A DNA stretch of 64,000 nucleotides from Rhizobacter terrae. Its GTDB lineage: Bacteria; Pseudomonadota; Gammaproteobacteria; Burkholderiales; Burkholderiaceae_C. The stretch spans positions 186,001 to 250,000 of the forward strand of contig NZ_QUSW01000010.1 of NCBI RefSeq assembly GCF_003852895.1. Reading direction: 5' to 3'. Shown here piece after piece: positions 17,314 through 26,522 of this stretch (position 1 is the stretch's first letter; each line of letters begins with the position of its first letter). A program made the translations under genes and the position numbers. A model generated the notes under the pieces. It searched no databases. It was not told the origin of the DNA and worked only from the letters and a program-made list of their open reading frames with translations.

Positions 17314-17724
17314 TCAGTGATCGGGCCCCGTATGCGGGGTGTGGTCGTGCTGCACCTCCTGGCGCAGCCTGGCGATGGTCGCTTGCAGTTGCTCGAACTC
17401 GGCTTCCTTGCGTGCGAGGAAGGATCGGGTCAACGCTACTTTGGCGCGGATGCCCTTGGGTGTCAGCAGGTAGGCATATGCCATCTTGTTGTCGGCCTGC
17501 CGGAAGTTCTTGACCTTCAGCAGCCCCTTATCCAGCAGTGCATGGAGCAGATAGTGCGTTTTACCCAGGCTGAGACCCAGTTGGCGCGACAATTCGCGCT
17601 GACTGAGTTCTGGCCGCTCCTGCAGCAGGCGCAAGGCATCCAGCGCCGACGCATCGTCCGCGTGGGATACCGCAGCGTCCAGATTGCCGGCTGGATTCAT
17701 GGGATCGGGGTGGGGTTTGTTCAT
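17314..17724 (-). CDS. EPS-associated MarR-family winged-helix regulator
   Basis: This 136-residue protein has a winged helix at residues about 28-100 (ERPELSQRELSRQLGLSLGKTHYLLHALLDKGLLKVK, LTPKGIRAKVALT) and a charged C-terminal helix (LARKEAEFEQLQATIARLRQEV) probably for dimerisation. It fits the small MarR-like regulators found at the head of exopolysaccharide and O-antigen operons. It precedes legB in the same direction with a 20-base gap, so it is likely the first gene of the operon and may autoregulate it. The signal it senses is unknown. The first 25 residues are polar and not conserved. Confidence 0.8.
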   Translation of the reverse strand: MNKPHPDPMNPAGNLDAAVSHADDASALDALRLLQERPELSQRELSRQLGLSLGKTHYLLHALLDKGLLKVKNFRQADNKMAYAYLLTPKGIRAKVALTRSFLARKEAEFEQLQATIARLRQEVQHDHTPHTGPDH

Positions 17725-17839
17725 GCCGTGAACGCACTAGTGTAGCAAGGCTGCGGTTGGGTGGTGCGCAGTGCACCGATGCGGTTCATCGGACTGCGGG
17801 CCGTCCGTCCGTCGCGGTGCGGGGGCTTACACTTCCGCA

Positions 17840-18931
17840 ATGCTTGTCTTGTTCTGCGGATTTCTTGTTTCCACGCTGATCACCTTCGTCGTTGTCCGGT
17901 TTGCCAATGCCCACGGTCACCTGTCGGGCGACAACGACATGAGCGGCCCCCAAAAATTCCATGCACGCCCGGTGCCGAGAATCGGCGGCCTTGGGATCGT
18001 TCTGGGGGTATCTGCCAGCATCCTCGTCCTGTGGCTGCGGATGGGTGCCGAGGCGGTCGGCGGACCACTCATCATGCTTGCAGGCATGCCGGCGTTCCTC
18101 GCAGGGCTGGCCGAGGATCTCACCAAGACCCAGAGCCCGAGGCGGCGGCTGTTCTTCACGGCGGTTTCGGCGGCGTTGGCCGGCTGGCTGCTTGACGCTG
18201 TCATCCGGCGCACCGACATCCCGGGTGTCGACTGGATCATCACCTTCACGCCAGCGGCCATGATCCTGACGGTGTTTGCGGTCGCGGGTGTGGCCAATGC
18301 CATCAACATCATTGACGGCTTCAACGGCCTGGCCGGCATGTGTGTCGTCCTCATGCTGGGCGGCCTGGCCTACGTGGCGTTCCAAGCCAAGGATCCCATG
18401 CTGGCTTGGTGGGCGCTTGGTGGAGTCGGCGCGGTGCTTGGGTTCTTTATCTGGAACTTCCCTGCAGGCCTTATCTTCCTGGGCGACGGTGGCGCCTACT
18501 TCTTGGGATTTCTGGTGGCCGAACTGTCGCTGCTGCTGATCCACCGAAATCCGCAGGTGTCACCACTGTGCCCGTTGCTGATGTGCATCTATCCCATCTT
18601 CGAGACGGTCTTCTCCATCTACCGTCGTCGATTCGTCCGTGGCCGGCCCATCGGCATGCCCGACGGCGTGCACCTGCACAGCCTGATCTACCGGCGCCTC
18701 ATGCGCTGGGCTGTGGGCAACCGCAACGCCAAGGTGCTCACGAAGCGCAACTCGCTGACGGCACCTTATCTGTGGATGTTGTGCATGATGTCGGTCGTAC
18801 CGGCGCTGTTCTTCTGGAACAACTCTCATCTGCTGGCGCTGTTCATCGTGCTGTTCGCAGGAACGTACACCGTGCTCTACGGACGTATCGTCAAGTTCAA
18901 GGTGCCCCGCTGGATGATCGTGAGGCGTTGA
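17840..18931 (+). CDS. WecA/WbpL-type undecaprenyl-phosphate sugar-1-phosphate transferase
   Basis: This 363-residue polytopic protein of the MraY/WecA family transfers a HexNAc-1-phosphate to undecaprenyl phosphate and so starts repeat-unit assembly at the inner membrane. Visible motifs are PRIGGLGIVLG, the catalytic-loop NAINIIDGFNGLAG, and GDGGAYFLGF. About ten membrane helices span its length, with a His-containing loop (DGVHLHSLIYRR) late in the protein as in WecA. ATG 17840 begins a hydrophobic helix at once; an upstream GTG (17771) would add 23 polar residues and is not preferred. It is divergent from the regulator and nonulosonate operon and converges on rmlC. Confidence 0.85.
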   Translation: MLVLFCGFLVSTLITFVVVRFANAHGHLSGDNDMSGPQKFHARPVPRIGGLGIVLGVSASILVLWLRMGAEAVGGPLIMLAGMPAFLAGLAEDLTKTQSPRRRLFFTAVSAALAGWLLDAVIRRTDIPGVDWIITFTPAAMILTVFAVAGVANAINIIDGFNGLAGMCVVLMLGGLAYVAFQAKDPMLAWWALGGVGAVLGFFIWNFPAGLIFLGDGGAYFLGFLVAELSLLLIHRNPQVSPLCPLLMCIYPIFETVFSIYRRRFVRGRPIGMPDGVHLHSLIYRRLMRWAVGNRNAKVLTKRNSLTAPYLWMLCMMSVVPALFFWNNSHLLALFIVLFAGTYTVLYGRIVKFKVPRWMIVRR

Positions 18932-18966
18932 CCGTGTCCCGCCCACGCGCCCGTTGGACGAAGCGA

Positions 18967-19506
18967 TCAGAGGTCGCGCAGGTAACCGCCAGCCAGGTCC
19001 TTTGCCGAGAGTGATGGCTCCATCCCGGCCAACGGCCACTCGATGGCGAGGTCCGGGTCGTCCCATCGGATACAGCCCTCTGCCTGAGGAGCGTAGTAGT
19101 CCGTGGTCTTGTACAGGAAGTCTGCCGAATCTGTGGTCACCAGGAAGCCGTGCGCCAGGCCGGGCGGAATCCACAGCTGCCGGTGATTGTCGGCCGTGAG
19201 TTCCACACCGACCCATCGGCCGTACGTGGGGCTGTCGCGCCGGATGTCCACTGCGACGTCGAACACGCCGCCGCTCACCACCCTCACCAGTTTGCCCTGG
19301 GCGTGCGGCTCACGTTGGTAGTGCAGGCCGCGCAGTACGCCGCGGGCGGAGCGTGAGTGGTTGTCCTGCACAAAATGCAGATGCTGTCCGGTCGCCTCGA
19401 AGAAAGTCTTCTCGTTGAAGCTTTCCATGAAGAAGCCGCGTGCATCACCGAAGGCCCGTGGCTCCAGCAGCATGACACCATCGATCTGGGTGCGCGTGAC
19501 TTTCAT
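18967..19506 (-). CDS. rmlC: dTDP-4-dehydrorhamnose 3,5-epimerase
   Basis: This 179-residue cupin enzyme epimerises dTDP-4-keto-6-deoxyglucose at C3 and C5 for dTDP-L-rhamnose. It has the expected DARGFFMESFN, VQDNHSRSARGVLRGLHYQ (catalytic His), WIPPGLAHGFLV and NDPDLAIEWP-like WDDPDLAIEWP segments and the standard length. ATG 19506 overlaps the rmlA stop in ATGA; longer frames reaching 19722 lie inside rmlA. It is the last gene of rmlBDAC and ends 35 bases from the convergent WecA-type gene. Confidence 0.95.
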   Translation of the reverse strand: MKVTRTQIDGVMLLEPRAFGDARGFFMESFNEKTFFEATGQHLHFVQDNHSRSARGVLRGLHYQREPHAQGKLVRVVSGGVFDVAVDIRRDSPTYGRWVGVELTADNHRQLWIPPGLAHGFLVTTDSADFLYKTTDYYAPQAEGCIRWDDPDLAIEWPLAGMEPSLSAKDLAGGYLRDL

Positions 19507-20396
19507 CAGAACACCTGGCTGTTGACGATCTGCATCAGGTAGGCCCCGTAGCCGTTCTTGAGCATGGGCCTGGCCATGGCTTCCAGTTGTTCGCGATTGA
19601 TCCAGCCGGCGCGGTACGCGATTTCCTCGGGGCAGGCGACCTTCAAGCCCTGACGTTTCTCCAACGTGGCAATGAACTGGCCCGCTTCGAGCAGGCTGTC
19701 GTGCGTGCCCGTGTCCAGCCACGCATAGCCGCGTCCCATGATCTCGACATTCAACTGCTGCTGGGCGAGGTAGCGCGCGTTCACGTCGGTGATTTCCAGT
19801 TCGCCGCGGGCCGAAGGCTTAATCTCGGCGGCGATGTCGCAGACCTGGCTGTCGTAGAAGTACAGCCCGGTGACGGCGTAGTTGCTTTTCGGAGCCTTGG
19901 GCTTTTCCTCAATGCTCAAGGCTCGCTTGCCGGCATCGAACTCGACCACGCCGTACCGTTCCGGGTCGTGGACGTGGTATGCGAATACGGAGGCTCCTTC
20001 GTCGCGCGACGTGGCTGCATGCAGCAACCCTTGGAAGTCATGTCCGTAGAAGATGTTGTCACCAAGGACCAGCGCACTGGGCGCGCCATCGACGAACCGG
20101 CGGCCGAGGATGAAGGCCTGCGCGAGTCCGTCCGGGCTAGGCTGCACGCAGTATTCGATGTTGATGCCCCACTTCGAGCCATCGCCCAGCAGCGCCTCGA
20201 AGCGCGGGGTGTCCTGTGGCGTGCTGATGAGAAGGATGTCGCGGATGCCCGAGAGCATCAGCGTAGAGAGCGGGTAATAGACCATCGGCTTGTCGTACAC
20301 CGGCAGCAACTGCTTGCTCATGGCCAGCGTCGCGGGATGCAGACGTGTCCCGGAACCGCCGGCGAGGATGATTCCCTTGCGTTGTTTGGTGCTCAT
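19506..20396 (-). CDS. rmlA: Glucose-1-phosphate thymidylyltransferase
   Basis: This 296-residue enzyme makes dTDP-glucose from glucose-1-phosphate and dTTP. It opens with [22 protein letters not shown], then [17 protein letters not shown] and [12 protein letters not shown], all hallmarks of RmlA. Length is normal for the family. It sits in the rmlBDAC order, 16 bases after rmlD, and overlaps rmlC. Confidence 0.96.
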   Translation of the reverse strand: MSTKQRKGIILAGGSGTRLHPATLAMSKQLLPVYDKPMVYYPLSTLMLSGIRDILLISTPQDTPRFEALLGDGSKWGINIEYCVQPSPDGLAQAFILGRRFVDGAPSALVLGDNIFYGHDFQGLLHAATSRDEGASVFAYHVHDPERYGVVEFDAGKRALSIEEKPKAPKSNYAVTGLYFYDSQVCDIAAEIKPSARGELEITDVNARYLAQQQLNVEIMGRGYAWLDTGTHDSLLEAGQFIATLEKRQGLKVACPEEIAYRAGWINREQLEAMARPMLKNGYGAYLMQIVNSQVF

Positions 20397-20412
20397 GATG
20401 TGCCCTGGGTCT

Positions 20413-21315
20413 TCAGGCTTTGGCCAGGAGTTCGTTCAGCATGCGGTCGACCCCAGCTTGCCAGGGGGGCAGGGTCACACCGAAGGATCGCTGCAGCTTG
20501 CGGGTGTCCAGCCGCGAGTTCAGCGGACGGCGTGCGGGCGTCGGGAACGCGTCGGTGCCCACCGCCACGATGGCGTCGTCCGAGACCTTGATCGGCATGC
20601 CTGCTGATCGGGCTTGCGCGATCACGTGACATGCATAGCCGTGCCAGCTCGTCTGCCCCGCGGCAGCAGCGTGATAGATCCCTGACAGGCCTGGGTCCCG
20701 AGTGGCTTGGCGCAAGCTCAAGGCAGTCAGGTCCGCCAGGAGATCGGCGCCCGTGGGAGCCCCGATCTGGTCGTCGATGACGGTGAGCCTGTCGCGCTCT
20801 GCGGCCAGCCTCAGCATGGTCTTGGCGAAGTTGCTGCCGCGGGCGCCATACACCCAGCTGGTGCGGAAGATGAGATGCGAACAGCCGCTGGTCCTGATCA
20901 GCTCTTCGCCCTCCAGCTTGGTCTGGCCATAGACATTCAACGGACCTGTGGGTGAGCCTTCCGCGCGGGGCTGGTCGCCGCTGCCGTCGAAGATGTAGTC
21001 GGTGCTGTAGTGGACCAGCCAAGCGCTAGACGCGGCCGCCTCGCGGGCCAGCACTCCGGGCGCTTCGGCATTGATGGTGCGTGCGAGGGCCGGCTCGCTC
21101 TCCGCCTTGTCCACCGCCGTGTGAGCTGCAGCATTGACGATCACGTCAGGTGATACTGAACGCACCGTGGCCTGCAGCTGTCCGGGCCTGGAGAAATCGC
21201 CTGACAGGGACCCGACGCTGTCGAAATCCAGCGCGACCACCTCGCCCAGTAGCGCCAGCGAACGCTGCAGCTCCCAGCCTACCTGGCCGTTCTTGCCGAA
21301 AAGAAGGATCTTCAT
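20413..21315 (-). CDS. rmlD: dTDP-4-dehydrorhamnose reductase
   Basis: This 300-residue SDR reduces the last intermediate to dTDP-L-rhamnose. Seen are [14 protein letters not shown] at the N-terminus, [21 protein letters not shown], the YGQTK Tyr-x3-Lys, and [10 protein letters not shown] 21315 overlaps the rmlB stop in ATGA; the longer in-frame opening to 21456 is inside rmlB. Confidence 0.95.
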   Translation of the reverse strand: MKILLFGKNGQVGWELQRSLALLGEVVALDFDSVGSLSGDFSRPGQLQATVRSVSPDVIVNAAAHTAVDKAESEPALARTINAEAPGVLAREAAASSAWLVHYSTDYIFDGSGDQPRAEGSPTGPLNVYGQTKLEGEELIRTSGCSHLIFRTSWVYGARGSNFAKTMLRLAAERDRLTVIDDQIGAPTGADLLADLTALSLRQATRDPGLSGIYHAAAAGQTSWHGYACHVIAQARSAGMPIKVSDDAIVAVGTDAFPTPARRPLNSRLDTRKLQRSFGVTLPPWQAGVDRMLNELLAKA

Positions 21316-22379
21316 GCCACCGCGCGATCGCTGTAGTTCGTGGCGACCCAGTCCCGGTAGGCGCCACTTTGAACACGCGCCACCCATTCGGCGTTGTCCA
21401 GGTACCAGCGGACCGTCTTGCGGATGCCGGTCTCGAAGGTCTCGGCAGGCTTCCACTGCAGCTCGCGTTCGAGCTTGCGTGCATCGATGGCATAGCGCCT
21501 GTCGTGCCCGGGGCGATCCTTGACGTAGGCGATCAGCCTGGAATAGCTGCCGGCAGGATCCGGGCGCATCTCATCGAGCAGCGCGCAAATGGTGCGCACA
21601 ATCTCGATGTTTGGCTTCTCGTTCCAGCCGCCCACGTTGTAGGTCTCGCCGACTTTCCCCCTGGCAAGCACTTCGCGGATGGCCGAGCAGTGGTCTTTCA
21701 CGTACAGCCAGTCACGGACCTGCATGCCGTCACCGTAAACCGGCAAGGGCTTTCCAGCGAGTGCGTTGACGATCATCAACGGGATGAGTTTCTCCGGGAA
21801 ATGAAATGGGCCGTAGTTGTTGCTGCAGTTGGTGGTCAGCACCGGCAGCCCGTAGGTGTGGTGCCAGGCACGCACCAGGTGATCGCTGGCTGCCTTGCTG
21901 GCCGAGTACGGGCTGTTGGGTTCGTACAGATGCTCTTCGGTGAACGGCGCTGCGGTCGGGGGCAGAGAGCCGTACACCTCGTCGGTGGACACATGATGGA
22001 AGCGGAATGCCGAGCGCTCCGGTTCAGGCAGAGGCACCCAGTGCTGGCGGGCCGCTTCCAGCAAGGTGAAGGTGCCTTCCACGTTGGTTTTCACGAAGGC
22101 GGCCGGGCCATGGATGCTCCGGTCCACGTGGCTTTCAGCGGCGAAGTGGACGATCGCGTGCGGCCGATGTTCGGCCAGCAGGCGGTCGATCAGCGCGCGG
22201 TCGCAGATGTCGCCCTTGACGAAGAGGTGGCGGCTGTCGCCCGCCAACGATGCGAGGCTTTCCAGATTGCCGGCGTAGGTCAGCACATCCAGGTTGATCA
22301 CAGGCTCACCGGTGCTGGCGATCCAGTCGAGGACGAAGTTGGCGCCGATGAAGCCCGCGCCGCCGGTAACAAGGATCAT
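21312..22379 (-). CDS. rmlB: dTDP-glucose 4,6-dehydratase
   Basis: This 355-residue NAD-dependent dehydratase converts dTDP-glucose to dTDP-4-keto-6-deoxyglucose. It has [32 protein letters not shown] and [12 protein letters not shown] (Tyr-x3-Lys). It is the first gene of rmlBDAC, divergent from rhlE across a 91-base gap that holds a likely -10 box. Confidence 0.96.
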   Translation of the reverse strand: MILVTGGAGFIGANFVLDWIASTGEPVINLDVLTYAGNLESLASLAGDSRHLFVKGDICDRALIDRLLAEHRPHAIVHFAAESHVDRSIHGPAAFVKTNVEGTFTLLEAARQHWVPLPEPERSAFRFHHVSTDEVYGSLPPTAAPFTEEHLYEPNSPYSASKAASDHLVRAWHHTYGLPVLTTNCSNNYGPFHFPEKLIPLMIVNALAGKPLPVYGDGMQVRDWLYVKDHCSAIREVLARGKVGETYNVGGWNEKPNIEIVRTICALLDEMRPDPAGSYSRLIAYVKDRPGHDRRYAIDARKLERELQWKPAETFETGIRKTVRWYLDNAEWVARVQSGAYRDWVATNYSDRAVA

Positions 22380-22410
22380 GGGATGGTCTGCTGAAGCCCG
22401 AAGCCCGCCG

Positions 22411-22416
22411 ATTCTA
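22411..22416 (-). promoter_or_regulatory. Candidate -10 box for the rmlBDAC operon
   Basis: TAGAAT reads on the minus strand 31-36 bases before the rmlB ATG, in the only intergenic space of the operon. No good -35 is visible at 16-18 bases. The same hexamer recurs before rpmF and acpP in this window. Confidence 0.35.
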
Positions 22417-22470
22417 GTGGGCGCTCATGTCAGGATGACCCCCGATCCCCGGGGCAGCGATAATCCCCGG

Positions 22471-23970
22471 ATGACCGAAAACCCCCTGGCCGCCGGCGCC
22501 GGGTCGACTCCCACCGATTCGCCTTCGCCCGCCCCCGCCCGTTTTGACACCCTCCCGCTCGATCCGAAGCTGCTTCGGGCCGTCGCGGAATCGGGCTACC
22601 TCACCATGACGCCCATCCAGGCGAAGGCGATTCCGATCGTGCTGGACGGCCGCGATGTGATGGGCGCCGCCCAGACCGGCACCGGCAAGACCGCCGCGTT
22701 CTCGCTGCCGCTGCTGCAGAAGATGCTCAAGCACGAGAACGCCTCGATGTCGCCAGCCCGGCATCCGGTGCGTGCGCTGGTCCTGGCGCCGACTCGGGAA
22801 CTCGCTGACCAGGTGGCCAACAGCATCAAGACCTACTCCAAGCACACGAAGCTGCGCGCAGCCGTTGTTTTCGGCGGCATCGACATGAAGCCGCAGACGC
22901 TCGAGCTGAAGGCTGGCGTCGAAGTACTCATCGCCACGCCAGGCCGGCTGCTCGACCACATCGAAGCGAAGAATGCCGTGCTCAACCAGGTCGAATATGT
23001 GGTGCTCGACGAGGCGGACCGCATGCTGGACATCGGCTTCCTGCCCGACCTGCAGCGCATCCTCAGCTACCTGCCCAAGCAGCGCCAGACCCTGCTGTTC
23101 TCGGCCACGTTCTCGCCTGAAATCAAGCGCCTGGCCGAGAGCTATCTGCAAGACCCGATCCTGGTCGAGGTGGCTCGACCGAACGCCACGGCCTCGACGG
23201 TGGAGCAGCGCTTCTACAGCGTGAGCACCGACGACAAGCGTGCTGCGGTGCTCAAGCTGCTCAAGGACCGCGCGCTGACCCAGGCCATCATCTTCGTGAA
23301 CTCCAAGCTCGGCTGCGCCCGCCTGGCGCGCGCCTTCGAGCGCGACGGCCTGCGAACCAACGCGCTGCACGGCGACAAGTCTCAGGACGAGCGCCTGAAG
23401 GCGCTGGACGCCTTCAAGCGCGGCGAGGTGGACGTGCTCGTGGCCACCGACGTGGCCGCCCGTGGCCTGGACATCGCCGACCTCCCGGCGGTGTTCAACT
23501 TCGACGTGCCGTTCAACGCGGAGGACTACGTTCACCGCATCGGCCGCACCGGCCGCGCCGGCGCTTCCGGACTGGCGATCACGCTGGTCACCCGCGAGGA
23601 TTCCCGCCTGGTCAGCGACATCGAGAAGCTCATCAAGAAGAAGCTCGAGCTCGAGCCGCTGGAGCTGGACGACGAACGTCCGCGCCGCGAGTCGCGCGAG
23701 CGCCCGCGCCGCGAGGAGGACGAGCGCCGCGAAAGCCGGCCCGCGCCGCGTTCCGGTGGGGGCTACGTTCCGCCCTTGCCGAGGCAGCCCGTCGACCCGT
23801 TCTTCGAGCGGCCCTACGAGGCCAGCACCACGGCCGAACCGGCCTGGGAGAAGGCCGCGCAGGCTGCCCCTTCCACGCCGCGCGGCCATTCGCCGAACAT
23901 CAAGCCCAAGCGCAAGGTGGCGGCGCTGTTCGGCGCCAAGAAGACGGTGCCGGCGGACTCAGACCAGTAG
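22471..23970 (+). CDS. rhlE: DEAD-box ATP-dependent RNA helicase, RhlE type
   Basis: This 499-residue helicase unwinds structured RNA, with roles in ribosome assembly and RNA decay. All core motifs are present: F-x17-Q region with TPIQAKAIP, AQTGTGKT, PTRELA, TPGRLLD, DEAD, SAT, then RGLDI and HRIGRTGRAG. After about residue 385 comes an Arg/Glu-rich, then Pro-rich tail (RPRRESRERPRR), likely disordered RNA-binding sequence and typical of beta-proteobacterial RhlE. ATG 22471 begins the conserved protein; the frame extends upstream to 22294 only through the rmlB gap. Its stop overlaps the convergent methyltransferase gene by 12 bases. Confidence 0.93.
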   Translation: MTENPLAAGAGSTPTDSPSPAPARFDTLPLDPKLLRAVAESGYLTMTPIQAKAIPIVLDGRDVMGAAQTGTGKTAAFSLPLLQKMLKHENASMSPARHPVRALVLAPTRELADQVANSIKTYSKHTKLRAAVVFGGIDMKPQTLELKAGVEVLIATPGRLLDHIEAKNAVLNQVEYVVLDEADRMLDIGFLPDLQRILSYLPKQRQTLLFSATFSPEIKRLAESYLQDPILVEVARPNATASTVEQRFYSVSTDDKRAAVLKLLKDRALTQAIIFVNSKLGCARLARAFERDGLRTNALHGDKSQDERLKALDAFKRGEVDVLVATDVAARGLDIADLPAVFNFDVPFNAEDYVHRIGRTGRAGASGLAITLVTREDSRLVSDIEKLIKKKLELEPLELDDERPRRESRERPRREEDERRESRPAPRSGGGYVPPLPRQPVDPFFERPYEASTTAEPAWEKAAQAAPSTPRGHSPNIKPKRKVAALFGAKKTVPADSDQ

Positions 23971-24720
23971 GCTGAACACCGCCGGGATGTCCTTGGGGAT
24001 GGCCGATTTGCCGGCCTTCCAGCGTGCCACGGTGTCGGTGCGCGTCCAGCCGCAGGCGAGGGTGAGTCCGCAGCTCACTGACAACCTGGTCGTTGGCGCC
24101 AGGGATGCGAGCAGCGCGTCCAGCATGGCTTCGTTGCGGTAGGGCGTCTCGATGAGCATTTGCGTCTGCCCGGCCTTGCGCGACAAGGCTTCGAGCTCCC
24201 GGATCCGTGCCGCGCGCTCAGCGGCCTCCACCGGCAGGTAGCCCACGAACGCGAAGCTCTGGCCGTTCAGGCCGCTGGCCGCCAGGGCGAGCATCAGAGA
24301 ACTGGCGCCCGCGAGCGGGACAACCTTGATCGAGAGGCGGTGTGCGGCGTCCACGAGAAGCGCGCCGGGGTCGGCCACGGCCGGAAGGCCGGCTTCGGAG
24401 ATGAGGCCCATGTCGTGCCCCGCCAGGGCAGGGGCGAGCAGGGCGTCCAGGCTCGCTCCGGAAGCTGGTGCCTTGCTGCCCTTGGGCGGCCGCGGCAGTT
24501 CCACGATCTCCACCGCTTGCAGTGCCTGCGCCAGCGGCACCACGGCATCGACCCGCTTGAGGAAAGCGCGGGTCGTCTTGGCGTTCTCGGCCACCCAGTG
24601 AGCCAGCCGCGCGGCCGTGCGCACGACGCCCAGCGGCAGGTCGTCGGACAGGGGCGGTGGATCGCTGCCGACCACGCCGAAATCCAGCGTGTTGGGCACG
24701 AGGAACAAGGTGCCGCTCAT
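23959..24720 (-). CDS. Tetrapyrrole-methylase-fold SAM-dependent methyltransferase (RsmI relative)
   Basis: This 253-residue protein belongs to the RsmI/YraL-like branch: LFLVPNTLDF at the N-terminus, GLISEAGLPAVADPGALLVDAAH (the RsmI-type GxISDAGxPxxxDPG motif) and PLAGASSLMLALAASG. True RsmI methylates the 2'-O of C1402 of 16S rRNA and is about 280 residues; this shorter form is a common separate paralogue beside maf in Burkholderiales, whose substrate I do not know. ATG 24720 overlaps the maf stop (ATGA), so the two are co-translated. Confidence 0.82.
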   Translation of the reverse strand: MSGTLFLVPNTLDFGVVGSDPPPLSDDLPLGVVRTAARLAHWVAENAKTTRAFLKRVDAVVPLAQALQAVEIVELPRPPKGSKAPASGASLDALLAPALAGHDMGLISEAGLPAVADPGALLVDAAHRLSIKVVPLAGASSLMLALAASGLNGQSFAFVGYLPVEAAERAARIRELEALSRKAGQTQMLIETPYRNEAMLDALLASLAPTTRLSVSCGLTLACGWTRTDTVARWKAGKSAIPKDIPAVFSLLV

Positions 24721-25313
24721 CGTGCCGCGAGCGGATCGAGTCCGGCCTGGCGAAGCAGTTGGCAGGTCTTGATCAGTGGCAGCCCGACCAGCGCCGTCGG
24801 GTCGTCCGACTCGATCGCATCCAGCAGGGCGATGCCCAGGGCCTCGGATTTGGCGCTGCCGGCGCAGTCGTAAGGCTGCTCGGCCTGAAGGTAGTGCTCG
24901 ATTTCCGCATCGGTCAGATGGCGGAACCTCACCGTGACCGGCACCAGCACCGCGGTCTCGAAACCGGTATCCAGTCGTACCACGGCGACGCCGGTCTGGA
25001 ACACCACGCTCTTGCCACTCATGGCCCGAAGCTGTGCCACGGCCTTGTCGTGGGTGCCGGGCTTGCCCACCGGCGTCCCGTCCAGGTCCGCCACCTGGTC
25101 CGAGCCAATGACCACCGAGGCGGGTGTGCGCGAAGCCACCTCGCGGGCCTTGGCCAGTGCCAGTCGCAGGGCGAGGTCTGCAGGGCGCTCGCCGGGTTGC
25201 GGCGTCTCGTCGACGCGAGGCGAATCCACGGTAAAAGGCAGGCGGAGCCGGTCGAGCAGTTCGCGCCGGTAGCGCGAGGTCGACCCAAGGATGAGCGGAG
25301 GATGGGCGGGCAT
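24717..25313 (-). CDS. Maf-like nucleotide pyrophosphatase (YceF type)
   Basis: This 198-residue Maf protein hydrolyses non-canonical nucleoside triphosphates (YceF prefers m7GTP). Seen are LGSTSRYRRELLDRL, SPRVDETP, VIGSDQVADLDG with the catalytic Asp, and the C-terminal LVGLPLIKTCQLLR. ATG 25313 fits the conserved N-terminus; longer frames to 25769 run antisense to yceD. It is divergent from yceD, as in many proteobacteria where maf, yceD, rpmF and plsX are neighbours. Confidence 0.9.
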   Translation of the reverse strand: MPAHPPLILGSTSRYRRELLDRLRLPFTVDSPRVDETPQPGERPADLALRLALAKAREVASRTPASVVIGSDQVADLDGTPVGKPGTHDKAVAQLRAMSGKSVVFQTGVAVVRLDTGFETAVLVPVTVRFRHLTDAEIEHYLQAEQPYDCAGSAKSEALGIALLDAIESDDPTALVGLPLIKTCQLLRQAGLDPLAAR

Positions 25314-25390
25314 TCGGCAATTCTCCCATCGGGCGTCACACGCAAGCGCCCGCAGTCCGGAGGGCCTCCTTCGCCTCGTACACTGGCCCC

Positions 25391-25948
25391 ATGAAATCCC
25401 GCCCTGTGGACCCGACCCGACTCGATGTCGCTGCCTTCGCCAAGGACGGCGGCACGATGGATGGGTCGCTGCCCCTGTCTTCCCTGGCCCGCTTGGCTGA
25501 AGCGGCCCACTCTGATGCGCCGCCCGCTGAAGCCGACCAGGCCGCCTGGCACGCCGAGGGTGAAAGCCGTCCGGTGCGCGGCGGCGAACCCGAAATCTGG
25601 CTGCATCTGGCTGCGAAAGCGCGGATGTCCCTGGTGTGCCAGCGATGCCTGGGGCCGGTGGAAACCGACCTGGAGGCCGAGCGCAGCTTCCGTTTCGTGG
25701 CCGGTGAGGACGCTGCCGCTCAGCTGGATGCCGACAGCGAGGATGACGTTCTGGCGCTGCCCCGCTCACTGGACCTGGCCGAGCTGATCGAGGACGAACT
25801 GCTCCTGGCCGTGCCCCTCGTGCCCCGTCATGAGGTGTGCCCGCAGCCGCTGCCCATGTCCCTGGGTGAGGAAGCGCTGGAGGACGACCCCGCGCCCAAT
25901 CCTTTCGCCGCCCTCGCAGCGCTCAAGCGCGGCGGGCCGCCCAACTAG
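25391..25948 (+). CDS. yceD: YceD (DUF177) protein
   Basis: This 185-residue acidic protein has the family's CQRCLGPVE zinc-knuckle-like motif near residue 85 and the ELIEDELLLAVPLVPRHE segment. YceD is conserved beside rpmF and is linked to 23S rRNA maturation in plants and bacteria; its exact bacterial role is not fixed. It ends 196 bases before rpmF, a wide gap with its own likely promoter. Confidence 0.9.
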   Translation: MKSRPVDPTRLDVAAFAKDGGTMDGSLPLSSLARLAEAAHSDAPPAEADQAAWHAEGESRPVRGGEPEIWLHLAAKARMSLVCQRCLGPVETDLEAERSFRFVAGEDAAAQLDADSEDDVLALPRSLDLAELIEDELLLAVPLVPRHEVCPQPLPMSLGEEALEDDPAPNPFAALAALKRGGPPN

Positions 25949-25985
25949 CGTGTCGGTTGGTGCTGGAAAGCGGGGCGAACCATGC

Positions 25986-25991
25986 TAGAAT
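25986..25991 (+). promoter_or_regulatory. Candidate -10 box upstream of rpmF
   Basis: TAGAAT lies 17 bases after CTGGAA in the yceD-rpmF gap, giving a plausible but weak sigma-70 promoter and a ~150-base rpmF leader. The rest of the gap (25949-26144) shows no ORF and only a strong AGGAGA ribosome binding site at 26134-26139. Confidence 0.35.
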
Positions 25992-26144
25992 CAAAGGCTT
26001 TCCGGTTGGTGCAATTCCAAGGTGGCCTGTTCAACGGGTGTCTTGCAGAATGTGCGCATGGCGCAAACCAGCCATTTCTTCGGTCGAGCGTGAGTGCTGC
26101 CGAATATGCCGCGGGATCAGCCGCCGAAGTCCTAGGAGAATCTT

Positions 26145-26327
26145 ATGGCCGTTCAACAGAACAAGAAGTCGCCCTCGAAGCGTGGCATGCACCGCGCCCA
26201 CAACGCCGTTGCCCTGCCGGGTACCGCCGTCGAGCCGACCACGGGCGAAGCGCATCTTCGTCACCACATCAGCCCCACGGGCTTCTATCGCGGCCGCAAG
26301 GTCCTGAAGACCAAGGCCGACGCCTGA
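26145..26327 (+). CDS. rpmF: 50S ribosomal protein L32
   Basis: The 60-residue basic protein starts [20 protein letters not shown], the typical L32 N-terminus, and ends in [11 protein letters not shown]. The four-cysteine zinc ribbon seen in some L32 proteins is absent, as in other beta-proteobacteria. AGGAGA six bases upstream is a strong ribosome binding site. It begins the rpmF-plsX-fab block. Confidence 0.97.
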   Translation: MAVQQNKKSPSKRGMHRAHNAVALPGTAVEPTTGEAHLRHHISPTGFYRGRKVLKTKADA

Positions 26328-26391
26328 TTCGAGAGCGACAGCCGTCCGCGATTCTTCGCGTGCGTGTTCCGCTTTCATTGATTGGCTGCCT

Positions 26392-26424
26392 ACCGCCCGG
26401 CCTGCGTCAGCAGAGCCGGGCGGT
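26392..26424 (+). terminator. GC-rich hairpin between rpmF and plsX (possible attenuator)
   Basis: A perfect 10-bp inverted repeat ACCGCCCGGC/GCCGGGCGGT with a 13-base loop lies 65 bases after rpmF. Only a short GTTT follows, so complete termination is doubtful; it may set the rpmF to plsX ratio or stabilise the rpmF message. Confidence 0.4.
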
Positions 26425-26522
26425 CGCGTTTCATGCGCGGGTCGCGGGCTGCTCGCTGAGCGCACGGTCCGCCCGATGCCGGCTCGGCTTGAGCAAGGCG
26501 GCTGCGCGTTTTCACGCCTGAC

